From positions 7,439,017 to 7,503,016 of the forward strand of contig NC_053414.1 in assembly GCF_016859285.1 (NCBI RefSeq): DNA of 64,000 nucleotides, in the 5' to 3' direction. Shown piece after piece: positions 11,701-23,300 of this stretch. Positions within the stretch are counted from its first letter, which is position 1; every line of letters starts with the position of its first letter. The translations under genes were made by a program, and so were the position numbers. Source of the DNA: Xiphias gladius (Eukaryota > Chordata > Actinopteri > Istiophoriformes > Xiphiidae). The notes beneath the pieces were generated by a model. That model worked only from the letters and a program-made list of their open reading frames with translations, was not told the DNA's origin and made no database searches.

Positions 11701-14700
11701 CCATGTGTCATGGCTTATACCTTTTAAGCAATTTGCTTGACTGTCTTCTGTGTCTGGCCGTCTATTGGCTATTATCTACTGCCCGTCCATATGAATAACA
11801 GTAATCAAAAGTAATTTAAACAGTAAAATGTTTAAACAAACTGATTTTAAACGATATAAATCTTTGTTATCAAAGATTATTTAACTTTAGTAAACACTTG
11901 ACTTTTAACTGTGAAAGATATCCAGTAGAAAACATCCTAACAAAACCAACTAAAAGTGGCTGATTCTGGATGAGAATAAAAAACACAAAACTCTGATTTA
12001 TGTTACATCATTAACAGAGAGACACTACATTGTTGTAACTTCTTTTTGTGTCTCAAAGGTAAGATGGTATTCAGAGATCACACCTGGCTACATATATAAT
12101 ACTGGAAAAAAAAAAAAAGAAAGCTCCGGAGGTTCCGGCACTGGCAGAGGAGAACAAATATCTAAGGGGACAAAGCTGTTAAGTTCATTAGCTCTGAGCA
12201 AGAAAATGGCAGGATAACAGTGGAACAGCAGTGAGAATAAATATCAATTTAAAAGTCCAAGGCTTCAACCATGACCAGTGAGAAAAGGACCGGGCCTAGT
12301 ACTGAACCCTGTGGTACTGACGATGATGACGGCTGGCTGCTGCTGTTAAATCTGCCGTCTCTGCTCTTATCGCTCATTTGGCTCGTTTACCTTGAGGACT
12401 ATCGCTCGTTGCTCGACTTTGCTTTACGATCTGATTAACATTGTTAAAGCCGTTGGGCTAAATGCTACCGTCTTCTGCGTGTCTAAAATTGGAAGGGAAA
12501 TCCACACTGGTCAGCTAAGTGAGTTATTGTGGACAAAGAGCTGCTGCTGCTGCTGCAGTATCAAAGACATCTTTGAGGAACCCAATAAGTACATTTAAGG
12601 GAAATAATGATCGCTTCTCACAGTCCACTTTTAATGGATAAGACAATTTTAAAAAGGTACTTTCTGAGCTCAAAGATGAACCTCAGCCAAGAGGAGAGAT
12701 TTAATGCTCTAATAAAGAAGCCTGTGTGTTTGATGTTATACCATTCAGTCATGGCTAGAATTTGATTTAGAGTCACTGGGCTGGCTGTGTGCTGTGTGCA
12801 GATGTTGCACCATCAAATTAGATTCACTCCCAGGATCCCAATTCAATTCAGCTCTGCTGGAAACAGACTGAACACGGTCAGTCACAATCAGTCCCCTGGC
12901 TGGATTATTCTGAGAAGACTGCCATCATACACAAGATTAACTGAGTCTATGAAGACACACGCCTATAAAGAATGGTTTCCCTTTGGTGTGTAACTTGATG
13001 AAAGAGCAGCTTTTGATTCTTATGCCCACTTTTAACTTAAGTGAAAACACACACTGGCCGTGTCTTTATCATGAAAACACAAGGACGGGTCAGGGTACAG
13101 CTCCCGTGATGTACCTGGTAGAAATGTGATTAGATTGCTGCTGTTCCGGAGAGTTGATGCGTGTTGGAGCTGGGAACAGGACAGTGGCAGATCCGAACGA
13201 AAATGGACATTTTGAGAAAATACGCTCATTCGTGTTCTTGCTGAGAGTTACATGAGAAGATCAAAAGCGCTCACGTGTCTGTACCGTAAATAAGAAGCTA
13301 CTACCAGCAGCCGGTTGATTTATGTAATATTTATTTGTGAGCTTTAGAGGGCTGTTAAGCAGATCTTGTTACCTTTGGAAAAGGCCAGGCTAGCTGCCCC
13401 CCCCCCCCTCGTTTCCAGTCTTTGAGCTAAGCTACGCTAACTGGCTCATCTAACTCTCAGCAAGGAAGCAAATAAGCATATTTACCACACTGTCAAACTG
13501 TTTCTTTAACCTGCAATTACACTTGTCACACACCTTTAGAGTGTGTGGCCCTATAGTGTGTAGCGGTAGCTTTTTTCCAGAAACTAGTGTAAAAACTCCC
13601 AAAATGCAAGGCAAGGCCCACATACATGTTTTTATTTATTATTCTTTATATTTTATTCATATCCATATGAGGGATCATTGGCTGAAACTGCAGGTGTTGT
13701 GTTTGATGCAGTTTTTATTGTCTGTTCATTCCCAGACACATTAACTGACGGGTCTGGACCAAAATCCGATTCGGGGGCTTGTTTCACCAAGTCAGCATCA
13801 TGTAAACTGCGATTTTCAACATGAGAGCATCTCCTCTCCTCTCCGTTTTGACATATTTCGCTAATCTAAAGCACAACAACAAACCTTTGACCCATGCGGG
13901 AGCCCCGTGGGACTCTCAAATTTATATGCACAGCGAGCAACAATCATATGTAACAGTTTTGTGAAATGGGTCACAGGTCTGCTTGTTATCAGATCTTCAA
14001 GCCAAGAGCTGGTCTGGCTCTTTGTGTGCTCCGTATCCTTCGTGGCCCGACACCACTCTGCCGCACTGTGCAGCGTGAATCCAATCTTTAAAATCAAATC
14101 TCGAAATCCACTTTAAAATTGGCAAAAGGACAAACTGTGGCTATTATTATCAGATCTGATGGTAGCGTACATGAGCAGAATAAAAGTTTGCACAAAATAC
14201 CTATGATTGGATGATAAATATCACATTGGAGCAGCGAGTGCTAGTGTAGTGTCACCATGCGAAAAACTTGGACTCACCCGAGAGAACAGATGTGGCTGTG
14301 GGCTGCCGCTGTGAGGGGACTCCAGGGGTGAGGAAGGGGTGGGGGAGGATGGGGAGGAGGGAGAGGGGGAGAGGGAGGAGGTGTGACGGGAGGAGGGGGA
14401 CAAGCTGAGGTCCATGGCCGGAGGAGTGAAGCAGGACCCGGGTCGTTCTTGAGAGGAAGACTGGGAATCTAGGGTAAAGATCAGAATAGTTATAACGGGA
14501 TCACTCTGGGGTAAAAGCTTTCTGTCCGTGACCTGTAGTTTCCGCGTAATGGCTTTTGATTCGATGTTAAAATAGAGAGTACTGATTAATATCGCTTCAA
14601 GTGCACGGTTAAAAATACTTTAACAACCCGCGGCGTGCCTGAGCCTCCATCCGGGAACATTAGCGGAGCTAAATTTCGATACACGGAGCCAGAGAACCAC

Positions 14701-15295
14701 ACGGGATGCGCATGAATGAGAGGGTAACGTGGCAATAATCTGACAACAAGAAAACACATGGAGTACAAAGCCACGTACGAATATTACATATTCTGCACAT
14801 TATTAGGCACTTTAAGTATGATGTTGTAAGGCCCATTCAGACCGTCACAGAGGCCACGTTGTGGTTTGCTTTGAGGTCACTCCATGTCGGTGTCATGCTC
14901 CTCTTGTTATGAGCCACACTGACAATTCCGGGGACAATGTATGTCTATTTGAGGACAAGAGGGCTTCCATTCATTGGATTTACAATATTAAGTTACTGGG
15001 AAAGTGAAAACAGCACTGCAGTATGGCATAAGCAAAGGCATGTGCCCGTCTATACATAGGGGGGAGATGCAGAGTTGGCCGAGAACATGTTCTTAGACAT
15101 AAGAGTTAAAGTGCCCGGTTCACTCTTACCTGGGGAGGAGGGTGGTGAGGGAAAGGTTGCGCATAGCAGGCGTGGTCGTGTGGTGCTGAGGGGGGCGCAG
15201 ATGGAGGAAGGACAAGCCCTCTTCCCTAATCTCACCGGACCATTTGTCCTTCCTGAGGGAAGCTTCAAGTCCAGCGGCTCGTCCAACGACAACAT
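5738..15295 (-). CDS. glis2: GLIS2 zinc-finger transcription factor
   Basis: Six coding exons on the minus strand: 15295-15130, 14468-14278, 11047-10862, 10160-10027, 8398-8280, 6411-5738. All junctions are GT-AG, the phases agree, and they give 489 residues (human GLIS2 is about 524). The start ATG at 15293-15295 opens [12 protein letters not shown], matching the GLIS2 N-terminus. Five C2H2 fingers span about residues 177-326. Finger 1 is C-x4-C-x12-H-x4-H and is split between exons 3 and 4; finger 2 is split by the exon 4/5 junction; fingers 4-5 open the last exon. The C-terminus [17 protein letters not shown] is the GLIS2 hallmark, preceded by a Glu-rich run ([13 protein letters not shown]). 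The family binds GLI-type DNA sites in the nucleus, acts as repressor or activator, and is tied to kidney maintenance (NPHP7 in man). Teleosts can have glis2a and glis2b; which one this is cannot be told here. Confidence 0.95.
6412..8279 (-). other. glis2 intron 5
   Basis: No exon is seen. It has a poly-T run near 6681-6702 and a GC-rich dispersed repeat at about 7790-7990, which shares word blocks with 42485-42610 and 43840-43960. Confidence 0.6.
7790..7990. repeat. GC-rich dispersed repeat fragment
   Basis: Contains GGCCTTGTGGCT, CGCTCGGTGTGGCTGGGACAG and AGTCTGGTGGAGCTTTGGCAG. Near-identical words appear at 42487-42610 (GCGGCCTTGTGGCT, CGCTCAGTGTGGCACGGACAG) and at 43890-43915 (AGTCTGGTGGCGCTTTGACAG). 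The three places therefore look like fragments of one repeat family, which I cannot name. Confidence 0.45.
8399..10026 (-). other. glis2 intron 4 with fossil LINE
   Basis: No exon is seen. At about 9295-9340 the plus strand reads [13 protein letters not shown], which resembles the C-terminal end of fish L2/RTE-type LINE reverse transcriptases; the rest is eroded. A perfect 18-bp palindrome lies at 9492-9509. Confidence 0.45.
11048..14277 (-). other. glis2 intron 2 with repeats
   Basis: No exon is seen. A copy of the GAGCTTTAGAGG... dispersed repeat lies at about 13330-13505. A repeat-like GGGCCTAGTACTGAACCCTG stretch lies near 12290-12320. Confidence 0.5.
13330..13505. repeat. Dispersed fish repeat
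   Basis: Ordered blocks: GTGAGCTTTAGAGG, GATCTTGTTACCTTTGGA, GCCAGGCTAGCTG, TTTCCAGTCTTTGAGCTAAGC, TCATCTAACTCTCAGCAAG. The same order occurs at about 19160-19400, and a part of it lies inside each 900-bp tandem unit at 1378-3178. Confidence 0.65.
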
Positions 15296-15318
15296 GGCTG
15301 CTGGTTACCGCTGCCCAC
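15296..15318 (-). other. glis2 5' UTR part of first coding exon
   Basis: A minus-strand acceptor (CTCTCCCCAG) lies directly before 15318, leaving 23 untranslated bases before the ATG. The start context GCAGCCATG is good. At least one further non-coding exon must therefore exist at higher coordinates; I could not place it securely. Confidence 0.7.
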
Positions 15319-16649
15319 CTGGGGAGAGAGAACCGGGTTGATAAACCAACTAAAGGGCTTTCAGCATCCATTTCTGACTCCATGTTCAGAGCGTCAGAAA
15401 ATAACACAGTAGTCGAAATGACACGGGCTCTTATATTATCTTTGGACCTTTGCTTCAGTTATGCACAAAATGATTTCTGCTAGTGTGTTTTTGAAGGTGT
15501 CATTGAGTTTTGTTTTGTTTTTCTATTTCTGTTCTAACTACAATACATTTTTGTTTGTGTGTCGTTTGATTCATGCTCAAACCAGCATTCATTTATTTTC
15601 TCTGCCCGCTTGACGGCAGCGCTACAAGCCATAAACACAACATTGACATATTGTCACCTTATAAAGTGGATATGGTGACCTCGGTGGCAAACCACTGCCC
15701 ATTCACACATCCACCAGACACGGAGTTACACTAGCATTTCATTTTTATAATCACCATTCCCTCTCTATTTGCTCTGTTACTGGTCTTTCTGGTCAACTCA
15801 CGAGGGAAAGATGTGGCTCCCTGGCTGTTAGTCGCTAACTTTGTCTGTTTGGTGCTGGGCAGGTGGCTTACAGTGGGTTTATCAGAGCGTATTCACTGAA
15901 AACAGCCGTCCGCTGCATCTGAAAAAGAGAGCAGCGGGAGTCAAAACGGTGAAGCCGCGAGCCATAAAGCCAAAACAATGTGCTGAAAGACGCAGAAGCG
16001 TTCCATAAAGCTGAGGGGAACTGCAGAGTCGGGCGATTATGTTTGGGTTCATCAGGATGAGTGTCCCCTTTCACATTAAACACAATCCTTCACTCCATTG
16101 TTAAAATGACAAAATTGATTAGAGCAGCTTTAGAATAAGCTTTGCGGTCAAAATATCTTGTCATACATTTTGGACACTAGCCAATGCTAAGCTAATGGCT
16201 GGTGCTAAGCTTATCTATGGAGAACACGAACCTCAGCCGAGGTCGCTTTGCTCCAACAACAGCACTCCTGCTTCCGTAAAGCCTCCGTTAGCTGTGAGTT
16301 AATTACAGATATCTAGAGTGGAATGTAATAAAATATTGTTATAAAAATATCAACACGACTAAATTTCACTTGGGGACACTTGGGGTTTTTCTTTTTTTCT
16401 TTTTTTTAGCAGTTTACTAATAGAGTGCAAAAAATCTCCAAAAATCACAAACAGGATAGTTAACCATTCCATGATTCACCTTATCTCACAGAGTGAAATG
16501 TGTGAAATCAGTTTTTTGGAAGGTATCTGATCCAAAGTTTGCTGTTTAGGAGTTTGCATACAAAGTACACTTTTGTTTTTTTTGTTTTTTGTTTTGGCTC
16601 TATGTCTCCAGGAACCTTCACATGCTCTCTCGCCCTCTCTCTCTGACAG

Positions 16650-16781
16650 AGATCGACAGGTCTCTTGTGGGTGTTAGCCGCTGCAGGATGTCCCCTCCTG
16701 CACTCACACTGGAGCGAGACAAGTCTGATCCGTCGGACAAAACACACGTCTGCTACCTGAACAACCACATCAACCAAGCGG
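16650..16781 (+). other. Orphan exon-like ORF, unidentified
   Basis: A pyrimidine tract and CTGACAG acceptor precede 16650, and a GGTAAAT donor follows 16781. The 132-bp interval is open in one frame, phase 1 at both ends, and reads EIDRSLVGVSRC... ending ...HVCYLNNHINQAG. I recognise no family. It would lie antisense to the glis2 5' region. No partner exons were found nearby, so it may be a chance ORF or a lost or unfinished gene piece. Confidence 0.2.
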
Positions 16782-17279
16782 GTAAATAAAATGCTTTTGC
16801 ATCAGTCTGCCACTGACATCAGCGCAACACAGGGGAAGATGTGAAGTGATGGCAAAGCAGTGTGACTGAGCGAGGAAACACCATATTCAAATGTTCTCTA
16901 TAAAGATGTCTACTTTACACCTTACTATAATTGCAGATCTTTCAAAGCCCTATTAAAGCATCCGCACATTGTGGCTTACAGGGAAACAGCCAGTGTAGTC
17001 TCTGCGGTGAATAAAAACATAAATCCAGCGGGGTGGCTGCTTAACGTCACATCAAAGTACGCGGAATCCGATTTCCTTGAACCAGGAAGTTCAACACATT
17101 GACACAGATAAGGCTCGCTGGAGTTTAGATCAAAATATTTTTGATTATCTATGTTTAACTGATTGAATTTAACTCTGACCATATCCAACCGTACATATTT
17201 TCCCTTTTACACTTCACATATTCAATAACTTCTTAGTGTTTTTCTAATGTACATAACGTAACCCCTCAACTATCCATTA

Positions 17280-17535
17280 GTTCTGCTCATACTGGACGTA
17301 TCACACATACGCTTTACATTCTGTATTTTGTTTTGTTTATTTTCTGTATGTCACAGTTACATACACGTGCACTGTACCTTCTCTTTAACACCAGTGAATT
17401 ATTCATTCTGTACATTAGTTTATCTTAAATATCTCTCTATGCACTATTGCTGATTAAATCCCAAAAAGCATTTTGTTTTAGCGATATTTACTGTGCGCAA
17501 TGTCAATAAAGTTTTACCTAATCTAATCTAATATA
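17280..17535 (+). mobile_element. Truncated LINE-like 3' end
   Basis: AT-rich sequence ending GCAATGTCAATAAAG followed by a short TAATC-type tail. This is the usual look of a 5'-truncated fish LINE 3' terminus. No reverse-transcriptase ORF remains. Confidence 0.45.
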
Positions 17536-19159
17536 GTGAAACAAAGCCAAATAAAATATATATCATTTTCCACTATTTCCATTGTGATATATTATTCGGT
17601 ATATCAGACATAAATGAGTATGGTAGTGTCATTTAAGTAGTCAAAGTAACCCAAGATATAATATGTACACTAACGAAATATAAAGAATGCACGCCAGAGA
17701 AGTAAATATCAGAGCTATAAATAATAAAATTAATGACGGCCGAACTTCCTTTTGGTTGCTTCAGTTCCGGGTCCTGGCAGGGATCACGCTGGCTCACAGG
17801 AGCATGGTGACACATGTGCCTTTCCTACTATGAGGAGTAAATAAAAAAACGTCCGCTGTGACAAAGGCCTATCACGATGTATCAAATCACTGATAAAATA
17901 CTTGAGTGAGCCGGAAACGGGAAGGTGAAAGAGTTTTCCTCGCGCCACATCTATTTTTCCTTTTTGTTTCAGCTGATCATAGACCAGGTTCACTCCTATT
18001 TAGATCTAGCTGTAGTCCAGTATTATTCCAGTGTTCAACGACCGTTCAGTCCATTTGAGAATGACGGGAGGGTCAAATGCTGCGTCGTCAATTTTAGTCG
18101 TTGCTCTGTTCCTGAGGGGGAAAAAGAACCTCCGAGAAGCATTAAAATGTGGGTTTGTCATTGTGATTCTCTACATTTCTGTGGTCTGCCTCTGCTGAGG
18201 GGCTAAACCAAGTTTTGCAGTAGTTTTCCACCCATAGTGGCATGATACTCTGGATGAAGCATGAGACAAAAAGCTACTCTGGTCCATGACTCAACTCGTA
18301 AGTTCTTGTTAGGCCGAATGACTCAAGATCCAGATATCTGCTTCAAAGAGGGGGGGGGGGGGATCTCACAGGAGGAAACCAAAGGTGGAAAAATCTGCAA
18401 TGAAATGAACCAACCCTGCAGGGAAACGCTTGACAGCTGCTGGGAAAGTTGACACAGCACACACACACACACACGTGTTTTTCAGTAACACTGCTTCTCA
18501 ATCACACTGTTACACACTGTTGTCACTGTTGACGCTCTTTTTTTTTTTTTTCTTTTCCAGAGCACCTCCACTAGTCTAATAACCACTCAAATTTACCGTC
18601 ACTCACTGTCCTTTTGTAAATCTTGATTCCTGACATAGCAGGAGCTACCACTGGTAAAGACGGGAGCCCCGACTGATGCACTGACATAGCCGGTATTTTC
18701 CACCAATTTGTCAGATCTGCCGGTGAGTGATTACAAACTGAGGTAAAGAAAAGTCACAGACACGTCAGGTCATTTAGAATCGGGGGCTGGTACTAAATAG
18801 TTTTTCTGCCAGAAGCCACCGACCAGCTTATTTTTCAACGGTACATTTTTTTGTGTGCATATCCTGGTCACAATTCTTTAACAACCTAATCAAAGCTATC
18901 ATTTAGGCCCACCTTTCTTGTCACGGACTGAGAACTTGCTCCAAAGCTCACCCCGTACTCTACGCTTGGGTGGACAAGCTTCGAGGCCAACACGACCATT
19001 AAAGAAATGGTTTCGACATTTTGGTATGATCGCGTGAAGAGGGATAAATGAGAAGGGTGATAACGTGAGGTTGCGCGGAAATCAACACCTGGCTGTTATT
19101 TGCCCAGAAATCGTTTCGAAACATAACTGCCCATAAACCCCAACTCCTCATTTGTGTGT

Positions 19160-19400
19160 TAATTTGTGAGTTTTAGAGGCGCTGGGAGGTGTATTTTTAA
19201 ACTTTGGCGAGCTGGCCGCTTTCCCCTGCTTCAAGTCTTTATGCTAAGCGAAGCTAATCGCCTCCTGGGTCCAGCCAACAAAACCCGACGCACAAACACA
19301 AGAGTGGCATCGACCTTCTCATCTGACTCTCAGCAAGAAAGCAAACACACGTATTTTCCCAAAATCTCCAACTACTCGTTTAACCTAAGCCTGGAAACAA
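19160..19400. repeat. Dispersed fish repeat, diverged copy
   Basis: Same ordered blocks as 13330-13505: GTGAGTTTTAGAGGCGCTGG, TCAAGTCTTTATGCTAAGC, GTGGCATCGACCTTCTCATC, ACTCTCAGCAAGAAAGC. Confidence 0.6.
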
Positions 19401-19869
19401 ATCTTATCTCGGGGACTTTTCACTTTCCCTGGAAGCCTTACGCACACAGCACAAACACGTTTTCAGGTATCGGTGTTTCTAGACACTAGGCGTTTGCCTC
19501 CAGTGCATCTCCCAAATGGCACCAGACGTGGGCTGCAAGCAGATGTGCGACACAACTGCACAAACCCCTATTGGGTTTTCTCGCTGTATGGCTCTTTAAT
19601 GATAGCTGGCAGCCAGAGCATTCCTAATTTACTTTCGCCGACTGGATTCAAACCGGCAACTTCCCGGCAACATGTAAACCTCTTTAACTTCTAAACTTGC
19701 TGTCACAACAAATTCTTCCACAATCGCCGACAAGGATCCCCCGACATAATATGAGGCAGAGGCTAAACCACAATGAAGTCAGTGTTTAGGTCCTTCTGCC
19801 GGCCTGCCAGCTACCTCACCACACTGGTTTCACATTCCGCAGCAACCTCGCTGACTTTTCTCTCTCTCG

Positions 19870-19874
<5 letters not shown>

Positions 19875-19922
<48 letters not shown>
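19875..19922. repeat. (AC)n microsatellite
   Basis: Uninterrupted AC run of about 24 units. Confidence 0.95.
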
Positions 19923-19926
<4 letters not shown>

Positions 19927-20252
19927 CTATTTGGAGGTATTGTGAAGGCACGCACACACAGGACCATATGTATCCAGGCACGCATGCAGACCGAAGTCAC
20001 ACCAGACATGCGCAAGGCTCATACCCACACGTGAGCCCCCCCCCCCCGCCTCCCACCCACCCACCCCCGCCTCCAGCAGCTCCTCCCCCTCTTTTCCCTC
20101 AGTGACCTGCGTTTGGGCAGCATGCCCAGACCCTCTTATGGATCCCCTACCGCCTCGCAAAACACATACTCTGGCTGTTCACACACTTGCGCACAAACAT
20201 ATGTACACACACGGTCAGATACAGTGACACACACACACATCTTTGTCTGTGT

Positions 20253-20372
20253 GTACTTGTGAGGACCCTGTAGGCCATAACGCATTCCCTAGCCCCCAAC
20301 CCCTAAGCGCCTAGCCCCAACAGTTAGCCTTACCCCAACCCTAACCTAAACCTTAACTCTAACCTTCAACAC
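20253..20372. repeat. Telomere-like degenerate repeat
   Basis: TTGTGAGGACCCTGTAGGCC is followed by CATTCCCTAGCCCC and a run of degenerate CCTAACCC/CCTTAACC units. I recognise the arrangement as a repeat scattered through fish genomes rather than a true telomere; the units are irregular. Confidence 0.6.
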
Positions 20373-23300
20373 AGGCAGCAAAGAGCATGTGCGTGTGCAT
20401 ACTGCCACACACATATATACGCACTTGATCACACCCATATTCTGAGGACTGCATCTTCTTGTGCACTTACAAAACAGAATAAACACGCATACACACTTGA
20501 AAACGCAAATGAGGATCAATTTACTCTTTGAGACATTTGAACGCAGAGCAGACTTAAACTTTGCACGCGGCCGTGTGTAAAACAGCTCACAAATGTTGCA
20601 CAAACACAGTGTTTCCGATGCCCCCCGCGGTGTCAGAAACGCATGCCCGTATACATTCAGTCACATCCCCATTCCGCGCACTGGAGCTCTGCAGTGCGCA
20701 CGGAATACACATGGATTTACACATGCAAGGGGGCAAACACACACCAAAGCTCACTTAGAAAAAGAAAAGATAGAAACGCACAAGAAACTGACCAATGTTT
20801 CACACAGTTATGTGTAAAACCGTACAGAAACACACACAGAGTGGCTGCCCCTCGGGTGTAACGCAAGTACACTAACACACACACAAGAGTCTTTGCCTCT
20901 CTCACAGGAAACCTTTGCTTCCACGGCGCCCTGATGTGGCCTCTCCCTCTCCGTTTTTTTTTTTTTTTTACTCCTGTCTCTCGGCCTCCCTCCCGCTCAC
21001 TCCTTCCTGTGGTTTTCCTCTCCCAGTCCTCCAGCAGAGCATACCTCTCCTTTTCTCCTCCCCTCTCCACTGCCCTCTGTACCTCCCACTCCTTTTTCTT
21101 CTCTCTCATTTTTTTTTTTTTTTTTTTTTTTTTATTCTTCAGTGCATTTTTGAACTCCCTTTTCCATTTTGTTGTTTATTTCTTGCCATTCTGTCATAGG
21201 AGATTTTGTTAAAAAAAAAAAAAAAAGACATTCTTGACTTCAGGGTATGGTGCTCTATCGTGGACGTATGCGTCATGACGCATAATTTTCAGTTTCTCCT
21301 CATTCCCCTGTTTGTCTCCTTCTTCTAGACATGGCACACATCTGATAACTTAAAGAAAAAAATAAAGTTTAAAGTTTAGGAGGCAGAATCTCGAGCTTCT
21401 CCAATCCGGAGTAGGACTGGAGAACGAACTCGGTTTTTAAAAGATGGTATTTTAGGGGTTTTTGAAGAAAAGAAATGGATTTCAGTGTCTGATGTGCAAG
21501 CAGGGACTTCTAGAGAGAGGGAGGAGAGACAGAGGACAGTCCATCAGTCCAAGAACGATGTCAGTCCCTGTTTTTTTAGGGGTTACATCCTTTGATCTTT
21601 CCGTCCCACGTCCTTATAAGGCATTATGCAATGCCGCCGCAACAGCAACGATGGCAGCAGACTTTGTTTTTGTGACTCGGAGGCTTGCAGAGACAGGAGG
21701 AGAGAGGCCGACCGTATGGAGGTGATGTGCGTCCATGGGAAATGTCTGGAATCTGCTGAAGGCGGAGACCTTCTCGCGCAGCAGCGGACACAAAAAAAAA
21801 AAAAAAAAGAGAGCGGTTTGCACTGAGAAGCAAAAAGGGACGCAGACATAATATGAGCACCAGCCACGCAGATTTACCAGACAGACTGCAGTGAGCTGGA
21901 CACAACAAGAAAAACCAAAGCTCTTGGCGGCCGAAAAGTTTTTTGAAGTGGGAGACAAACAAGAAGAGAGAGTGTTTTTCTTCTCTTATTGACATCCAAG
22001 TATTTTTTTTTTTTTTTTTTTGTCAAATTACACAATATGTTTTCGACTGTTTTCAAGAAGCCAAGCCTGTGAACATCATCCAAAACACTAATGACCATAT
22101 AACGTTTCAGACTCAAGTCTCGAAAACAAAACCACTGCCACTGCACTTAGGGGGTTTCTGCCGCCACGGCAGCGAAAAGGAAATTTACCGTCAGTGTTCA
22201 AAACTTGTGAATGTGTTGAGCCACTGTTTTACGTAACGTCAGCTGTGATTCGAAGCGCGTTCCCTTATACCAGCATTCAGGAGAGCGAATTTTCCTCGGG
22301 ACAAGAAAAACGGCATCAAGTGGGGAGACGGAGAGTGCGTGGGCGGTGAAAAAACAGCAACAACAGGGAGGGAAACTGTGGGATTCAGATGTGGGCTCCC
22401 ACCCTTTCCTCTCCTCACACTTTTCCCATTATTTTTCTCGGTATTATCCTCCCTCTCTCTCCCTTTCGCAGCAGCGCTAAGTGATGCAACTCTGCAGAGC
22501 AAGTCTGCAATCGCTACCAGCAGAGCCTGCAGTGTCTCTCGCAATGACACTGGCGTCTTCACCACTTAGGAGGAGAGTGGTAGCGGCTGTCAAGGGGGGG
22601 GGGAGTAATCTCTCAAAACAAGGAATATTAGTTCTCCTCCAGACTCTCTGTGCATCGCTAAACTAATTCTAAATCACCCAGAGACTCAGTTCAACAAAGT
22701 GAGTTGATTTTTTTTTAAAATAGGATAGAGACGCAATTGGCTGCTCATTTTATCAAACTGAACATGCTATTTTATTAACATTTAAAACTAGGAAGGAATG
22801 TGACAGGGGGGGGAAATGAAAAAGGTCTGAAAATCAACAGCGGACATGTGGGGATGTTTCTGTGGAGGCCTGGAATGGTGCACGAACTGTAGCCGTGTAG
22901 TCACATAAATAAGGATATAAACAATTCCTCAACTAGAGTTCAAACCCAGCCCCCACCCCTCTCTCAAACCAAAGCCTTACGACCCCGTGTGTCAACATTC
23001 GCTTGGTTTGAACTCTGCACCGAATGAAAGAGGCAGGTCAGCTTGTGGCCAGGAGCGAACTATGCAATCTCACCCGCCGCCTACCTCACGTAAAAGAACG
23101 GGGAGCAAAAATCCAGTGTGACGGCACCTGAAGACTACGATCACTGGCCAGATTTTGTAGCCCAGTCCAAACCTTCCGAAGCAGCCAGTCGTCTCCTGAG
23201 CCGAGCATACGTGACAACTTTCCGGCCACAGTCTAAAAAAAGTCTGAACAACAGGATTTCTTAGTCTCACAGAACTTTCAACAGGTCCTGAATTATTGAC

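Noticed and set aside
19773..20160. Open frames rich in Thr-His or Pro around the CA run
   Set aside because: They are translations of a microsatellite and neighbouring C-rich simple sequence.
20253..20372. True telomere end
   Set aside because: The units are irregular and short, and unrelated sequence continues on both sides.
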